Shown here: one piece after another, positions 60,083-64,000 of the stretch
How the letters are laid out: each line of letters begins with the position of its first letter
Numbering within the stretch: the stretch's first letter is position 1
NCBI RefSeq assembly: GCF_000016385.1
Contig: NC_009376.1
Span: 496,001-560,000, forward strand
Source: Pyrobaculum arsenaticum DSM 13514
Lineage (GTDB): Archaea > Thermoproteota > Thermoprotei > Thermoproteales > Thermoproteaceae
Reading direction: 5' to 3'
Length of the DNA stretch: 64,000 nucleotides
The notes under the pieces: generated by a model
Told to the model about the DNA's origin: nothing
The model's database searches: none
The model's input: the letters and a program-made list of their open reading frames with translations, nothing else
Position numbers and translations under genes: made by a program

Positions 60083-60689
60083 AGGCGAACCTCGTCACGA
60101 ATTCCTCCATCACTTTTTTCAACTCCCCCAGCTGGGGGGTCAGCTCGGGCGCCCCTTGGGCTAGGAGCAGGGCGCCTGGGAGGGTCCTCAGTCCGGCAGA
60201 CGCGACCTTTACCCCGCCCCACTCAACCCAGACGCTACCGATTGCCATTGTTCTCCCCTTGTTCTCCGCAACGACTAAGGCGTCGGGGTACGGGTAGGCC
60301 ACGTAGGTCAACGTGAGAGAGTGGCCTATATAGGGCAGGTAGACCTTTTTCACGTAGCGCCTCACGGTAAACGGGCCTAGGCCGTCCACTATTTTGGCCC
60401 AACGAACGCCGGCTACGTCTATAAACGCCACGTGGGCCCTCAGCCACTTCGCCAACCCGCCGCCCGCCGGGCTGTACTCAACGCCCAGAACCTTAGCAAC
60501 CTTGCCGGCGAGCCAGTCGTAAAGAGCCATGTAAGACCTCGCCACGCTCTCAACCTCTTCCACCCCCACTGCTCGCTCGTCGAACTCAGAGCCGGTGCGC
60601 CCTACCACAAGCGCAGAACTTTCCCTCACTATTATAGTAGCGTCGTCAAAGCCGCCCCACGGCCCACACAGAGGAATCACTAGCTCCAC
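60063..60689 (-). CDS. Protein of unknown function
   Basis: 208 residues, soluble alpha/beta, with VRRYVKKVYLPYIGHSLTLT and a C-terminal helix. No motif recognised. Its 3' end overlaps the preceding plus-strand gene by 20 nt. GTG 60689 is set by the shared TATA at 60708-60717. Confidence 0.6.
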   Translation of the reverse strand: MELVIPLCGPWGGFDDATIIVRESSALVVGRTGSEFDERAVGVEEVESVARSYMALYDWLAGKVAKVLGVEYSPAGGGLAKWLRAHVAFIDVAGVRWAKIVDGLGPFTVRRYVKKVYLPYIGHSLTLTYVAYPYPDALVVAENKGRTMAIGSVWVEWGGVKVASAGLRTLPGALLLAQGAPELTPQLGELKKVMEEFVTRFASISACR

Positions 60690-60705
60690 ACCCCTCCGAA
60701 GGGAA

Positions 60706-60719
60706 ATGTTTAAAAACAG
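60706..60719. promoter_or_regulatory. Symmetric bidirectional TATA element
   Basis: GTTTAAAAAC (60708-60717) is nearly palindromic. It is exactly 24 nt from GTG 60689 (minus) and 24 nt from ATG 60737 (plus, S6e), so one element can direct both leaderless transcripts. Confidence 0.65.
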
Positions 60720-60736
60720 TAGGCTTGACCTGCCAC

Positions 60737-61183
60737 ATGCCTACTTTCAAGCTAGTGCTATCAGATCCAATCAGCGGGAAGGCGATGCAGTTCGAGATAA
60801 AAGATCCGCTTGCACAGCGCTTCGTCGGGTTGAAAATAGGAGACGAGATAGACGGCGTAATACTGAAGGACTTCATATCGCTACCCAAAGGCGCAAAGAT
60901 CAAAATAACCGGCGGTAGCGGCATAGAGGGCGCGCCCATGGTCCCCGGCGTCCCGGGGCCAGTCAAGCGCTACATCCTCGCAGAGGGCCCGCCGGGCTAC
61001 CGCCCAAAGAAGCGGGGAATGCGTAGGAAGAAACTCGTGAGGGGGGACACAATCAGCGACTCCATCGTGCAGATAAATGCGGTGATCGTCTATCCCAAAG
61101 ACTACAGCGGCCCGCCCGCGATTCCGATAGGCGCAAAGGAGCTGGAGAAGTTGACAAAAAAGGAGGAGGCCGCCGCCCAGTAA
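60737..61183 (+). CDS. rps6e: Ribosomal protein S6e
   Basis: 148-residue archaeal S6e of the small ribosomal subunit: FKLVLSDPISGKAMQFEI, LAQRFVGLKIGDEIDGV, the ITGGSGIEGAPMVPGVPGP loop and RPKKRGMRRKKLVRGDTIS. ATG 60737 rather than the upstream frame start is set by the promoter spacing. It stops one base before the RAM gene on the other strand. Confidence 0.95.
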   Translation: MPTFKLVLSDPISGKAMQFEIKDPLAQRFVGLKIGDEIDGVILKDFISLPKGAKIKITGGSGIEGAPMVPGVPGPVKRYILAEGPPGYRPKKRGMRRKKLVRGDTISDSIVQINAVIVYPKDYSGPPAIPIGAKELEKLTKKEEAAAQ

Positions 61184-61426
61184 CTACTTTACTATAGACT
61201 TCGCAATTATTAGCGTCGTCGTGCTTTTAATCTTTGGAAGCTTCCTAATCTTCTCACTAATAAGCTTCCTCAAATTCTCAGCAGTATCTGTTGACACCTT
61301 TACTACTAGGTCGTAAGGCCCATACACAATCAACGCCTCTTTGATCTCGGGCATCTTAATCAACGCCTCCATCACCTCGTCCTCCGCTCCGATTTCCGTG
61401 TTTATAAACACAAACGCCTCAACCAT
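61184..61426 (-). CDS. Stand-alone Lrp/AsnC effector-binding (RAM) domain protein
   Basis: 80 residues, the whole protein being one RAM/ACT-like fold: VEAFVFINTEIGAEDEVMEAL, ALIVYGPYDLVVKVSTDT and STTTLIIAKSIVK. There is no DNA-binding domain, so it probably binds amino acids and modulates a full-length Lrp partner. ATG is 24 nt from ATATTTAAAAAC. Confidence 0.88.
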   Translation of the reverse strand: MVEAFVFINTEIGAEDEVMEALIKMPEIKEALIVYGPYDLVVKVSTDTAENLRKLISEKIRKLPKIKSTTTLIIAKSIVK

Positions 61427-61479
61427 GAATATATCATCAAAGCCGTTTTTAAATATTTCTGATTACAAAAATTGACAAT

Positions 61480-61567
61480 TGGTGCGGGGGGTGGGATTTG
61501 AACCCACGCAGGCCTACGCCACAGGGTCTTGAGCCCTGCCCCTTTGGCCTGGCTCGGGCACCCCCGC
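61480..61567 (-). tRNA. tRNA-Leu (anticodon CAA)
   Basis: On the minus strand: acceptor GCGGGGG/CCCCCGC, D arm CCCGAGC, anticodon stem CAGGG-CTCAAGA-CCCTG with anticodon CAA, a long variable arm (GGCGTAGGCC), and T arm GTGGG-TTCAAAT-CCCAC, then A73. CCA is encoded (61480-61482). No intron. It is followed by AATTTTTG for termination. It reads UUG codons. The promoter box CTTAAATT lies about 27 nt upstream. Confidence 0.93.
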
Positions 61568-61767
61568 CTGACATATTTAATCTTAGCAGAATTTAAGTTT
61601 TTTCGCCGTTGTGAGCGGCGACTTCTTGACCCTTCGCAGATCCATGGCCCTGGGCTATGGGCACACCGCAATACACAGCAGTGCAAAAGGTGGGCCAGAT
61701 CTTATAGGCAGAAATTCGTCTTTATTAAATTGCTACTTCACAAAGGCATGGGGTTTTGGCCGTGGGG

Positions 61768-63546
61768 CTATTGATGTGCGCTTTTCCTAGTTTTTAGAAA
61801 CTCTTCCAGCGCCTTTTTCTCGTCGTCGCGGAGATACTGCTTATACTTGAAAAGCCACTCTCTTGCCTGTTCGTCGGGGACGTATACGTAGAGGACATCG
61901 CCCTCTTTTATCTGCCTCCCCACCATGACGTCGCCCTGTATCGAGATCGCGACCTCGTCGCCGACTGCCGCCTCGTTGACCGGCTTGCCCTGTTTTTGTA
62001 TCTGCATTATCTTGCCCACTTCTCTGCCGTCTTTTACCAACGTGACGCCGGGCTTTATCGTGCCAGCTAGGACCTTAACGCCGACGATGACTGGGTCGCT
62101 ACGTCGGAAGACGAAGCCTGGCAAGATCTGTATTTTCCCGGGCCTGGTGAGTTGCGAGAGTATCTGCTCTATAGTTTTGGTTTTCACCTCCTGCGACCAT
62201 TTCAAATATTCGTCGAATATGCGGTAGAGGATCTCGCCCCTTATTATCTTGATGCCGGAGGAGGTAGCCTCCTTCTCCACGTCCGGCGGTATCTTGACGT
62301 TGAACGCCAGGATCACGCCGAAGGCGGGGTTCTTCCTCCGGCTCAAGACGGCTTCCACCACGTCTTTGTGTGTAGGTGGCCCCACGTCTGCCTTCCTCAC
62401 GGGGACTCCCTGTTGCCTTAGGAATAGCACCGTGCTCTCCAACGTGCCGAAGGTGTCGGCGCGGACTATGACCCCCTCCCTGTCAGACTCTATCTTTATC
62501 TCGGAGATCTCCTCGCCTACCAGCCTGCGGGCGTTGGGCAGGTCCTGCAGGCTCCACACTGCTAACAGGGGGGCGCCCGCCACGACACCTTCTAGGCCGT
62601 CAGCCACGATCCTCACGCCCGCCGCCGCCTTCACCTCCTCCACCGCCATAAACCTGTCCTCTGGGTCGCGCATCTCTTCCAGCGGCTTGGGCATTATTAA
62701 CATCCTCACCTTCGCCTCCTTTGGCCCCTCGAGGCCGGCCGTGACGACTACGTCGCCTTTTCTCAGCCTCCCGTCGTATATGATGGCGTCAGCCACGACG
62801 CCGAGGCCCCGCTCCTCCTTCACCTCCATGACGACGCCCCTCGCAGGCCCCTCCCCCACTTGTAGCTTCTCCTTGGGGATGAAGCGCTGGCTGACTCCGG
62901 CCAGTACTAGTAGTAGGTCGGCGATCCCCTCCCCCGTCACGGCACTGGTGGGGACTATGGGCACCTGCTTGGTGAAGTCCCTGACGCGGTCGTACCTATC
63001 CGCCTCTATGCCGAACTTAGACAGCTCCTCTATCAGCTTGCCGATTCTCTCCTCCAGCGTCGCCACGGCGTGCCACTCCTGGTCCTCCACGGCGAAGAGG
63101 AAGGGCCGGTTCTCCACGGACTTCCAGCCGTAGATCCTGTCCAGCTTGTTCGCCGCTATGACGAAGGGGACGCCCCGGCTCTGGATGAGCTTAAGAGACT
63201 CGACGCCCTGGTCCTCCAGCCCCGAGGTGATGTCCACCACCAATATGGCGAGGTCGGCCACTGAGCCGCCCCTCTTGCGTAGGTTGGAAAAGGCGGCGTG
63301 GCCCGGCGTGTCGATAAAGAGGAAGCCCGGAATCCAGATCCTCCCCCTCAGCCTTAGCCTATCCACCAGCGGCCCTGAGAACTTCTCCACCGCCTGCCAC
63401 GGCACGAAGGACATCCCTATGTGCTGGGTGATCATCCCCGGCTCCCTATACGCCACGGAAGTCCCTCTAATCTTATCCAGCAACAACGTCTTCCCCACAT
63501 CGACGTGCCCCATAACCACGACGAAGGGCGAACGGACACCGGCCAT
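61768..63546 (-). CDS. infB: Translation initiation factor aIF5B (IF-2)
   Basis: 592-residue translational GTPase for subunit joining. G1 [10 protein letters not shown] (about 11-20), G3 [17 protein letters not shown]4 AANKLD and G5 TSAVTGEG; domains II-IV follow to [11 protein letters not shown]. Normal length for archaeal aIF5B, without a long N-terminal extension. ATG is about 24 nt from a GCATTTATAC box. Confidence 0.95.
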
Positions 63547-63618
63547 AAAACCAGCTGGGTAGCAGTATAAATGCCTTGCACCCAGCCACCCGCCGCTGAG
63601 AGCCGGTGAAAAAGAGGG

Positions 63619-64000
63619 CTATTTCCTATCTGACAAGGTATACGCGACGGCCAAGGCGGCGGCCACTGCGACGGCTATGGGTAGCCAGGGGGCGCCGGCT
63701 CCGCTAGCCGGGTTGGTGGCTTGTTCTCCCTGCAAATCGGCTACGATGCCCACATCGTAGCGAAAGAGCGGGGTGTCTACCTCGCCGTGATATATGACGA
63801 CGGGCGTGCAGTTCAGCACCTTGACCGCGTTTAGCAAAGCCTCGCTTACGCCCTCGGCGGTCATGTTAGAGCCCTTAATAACGTCGAAGCTTACTGAAGG
63901 AATTCCAAAGAACGTGTCCCTAACACCGGCCGAGGCGGTGGTTAACATCGGCGTCCACACGTAGTACGGGAGCACCTCCACCAGCTCCTCGTCAGAGGCC
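63619..64000 (-). CDS. Surface protein with C-terminal membrane anchor (partial)
   Basis: The frame is open past the right edge, so only the last 126 codons are visible. It has an extracellular domain with VIKGSNMTAEGVSEALLNAV, a Cys (LNCTP), then a linker GEQATNPASGAGAP and a C-terminal anchor (WLPIAVAVAAALAVAYTL) with the tail SDRK. It resembles the secreted, C-anchored solute-binding or surface proteins of the group; family not recognised. Confidence 0.6.
   Translation of the reverse strand, partial: ASDEELVEVLPYYVWTPMLTTASAGVRDTFFGIPSVSFDVIKGSNMTAEGVSEALLNAVKVLNCTPVVIYHGEVDTPLFRYDVGIVADLQGEQATNPASGAGAPWLPIAVAVAAALAVAYTLSDRK

Noticed and set aside
1..64000. CRISPR arrays, rRNA genes, insertion sequences
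   Set aside because: No direct repeats of 24-37 nt with regular spacers, no rRNA sequence and no transposase were found on either strand.

Overview
The window looks like chromosome from a hyperthermophilic crenarchaeon of the Pyrobaculum/Thermoproteus group (order Thermoproteales). The evidence is several PaREP1-family genes, a GAPN-type glyceraldehyde-3-phosphate dehydrogenase, aIF5B and ribosomal protein S6e, the fused trehalose-6-phosphate synthase/phosphatase with its glycosyltransferase and membrane partner, and almost universal leaderless genes. In these a TATA-like A/T box is centred about 24-26 nt before an ATG or GTG. I used that spacing to choose many starts. The species is not determined.

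Layout. 0-6 kb: gapN, a PaREP1 gene, a VapBC-like toxin-antitoxin pair, class II fumarase and thioredoxin reductase. 6.1-11.5 kb: a copper/redox island with a Met-rich membrane protein, a membrane-anchored winged-helix regulator with an external CxxC, a small Cys/Trp membrane protein, a DUF411 protein, a decayed thioredoxin/CcdA-like gene and a CopA-type P1B-ATPase. 11.6-15.7 kb: two more PaREP1 genes, a TorD/NarJ-like chaperone, a MoeB/ThiF enzyme, a glycerophosphodiesterase and two small coil genes. 15.9-23.5 kb: one long minus-strand operon resembling the nitrous-oxide-reductase accessory genes (two NosL-like proteins, NosD, NosF, NosY, small membrane proteins, an NnrS-like protein) behind a winged-helix regulator; nosZ is absent. 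23.6-32.4 kb: a respiratory block with SCO, an orphan tail of a ba3-type oxidase subunit I, a fused A-type oxidase subunit I+III, two regulators, a PCuAC-like copper chaperone, heme O synthase, a d1-heme nitrite reductase (NirS-like), and a separate membrane-anchored cytochrome-c-like protein with YxxCH instead of CxxCH. 32.6-40.9 kb: trehalose island (HAD phosphatase, TreT, a channel-like protein plus glycosyltransferase operon, TPSP, MscS). 41-53 kb: cell-surface and coiled-coil proteins, a hexapeptide acyltransferase, a secreted protein split by a frameshift, an APC permease, M42 aminopeptidase, a nucleoside phosphorylase, a LysO-like exporter and UbiX. 53-64 kb: a possible structured RNA, 6-phospho-3-hexuloisomerase, AdoMet/arginine decarboxylase, a 32-residue acidic Trp-rich microprotein, aconitase, triosephosphate isomerase, S6e, an Lrp-type RAM protein, tRNA-Leu(CAA), aIF5B and a partial surface protein.

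How it fits together. The 6-32 kb span is built around copper, heme and respiration with oxygen or nitrogen oxides: copper export and delivery (CopA, DUF411, SCO, PCuAC, NosD/L), heme A/O synthesis, an oxidase, a nitrite reductase and N2O-reductase maturation. The 33-41 kb span makes and probably couples trehalose to osmotic release through mechanosensitive channels. Central carbon genes (gapN, fumC, acn, tpiA, hexuloisomerase) are scattered singly. Genes with frame-disrupting changes occur at 8.1-9.1, 43.0-43.3 and 45.7-47.2 kb. No CRISPR array, rRNA operon or intact insertion sequence was seen.
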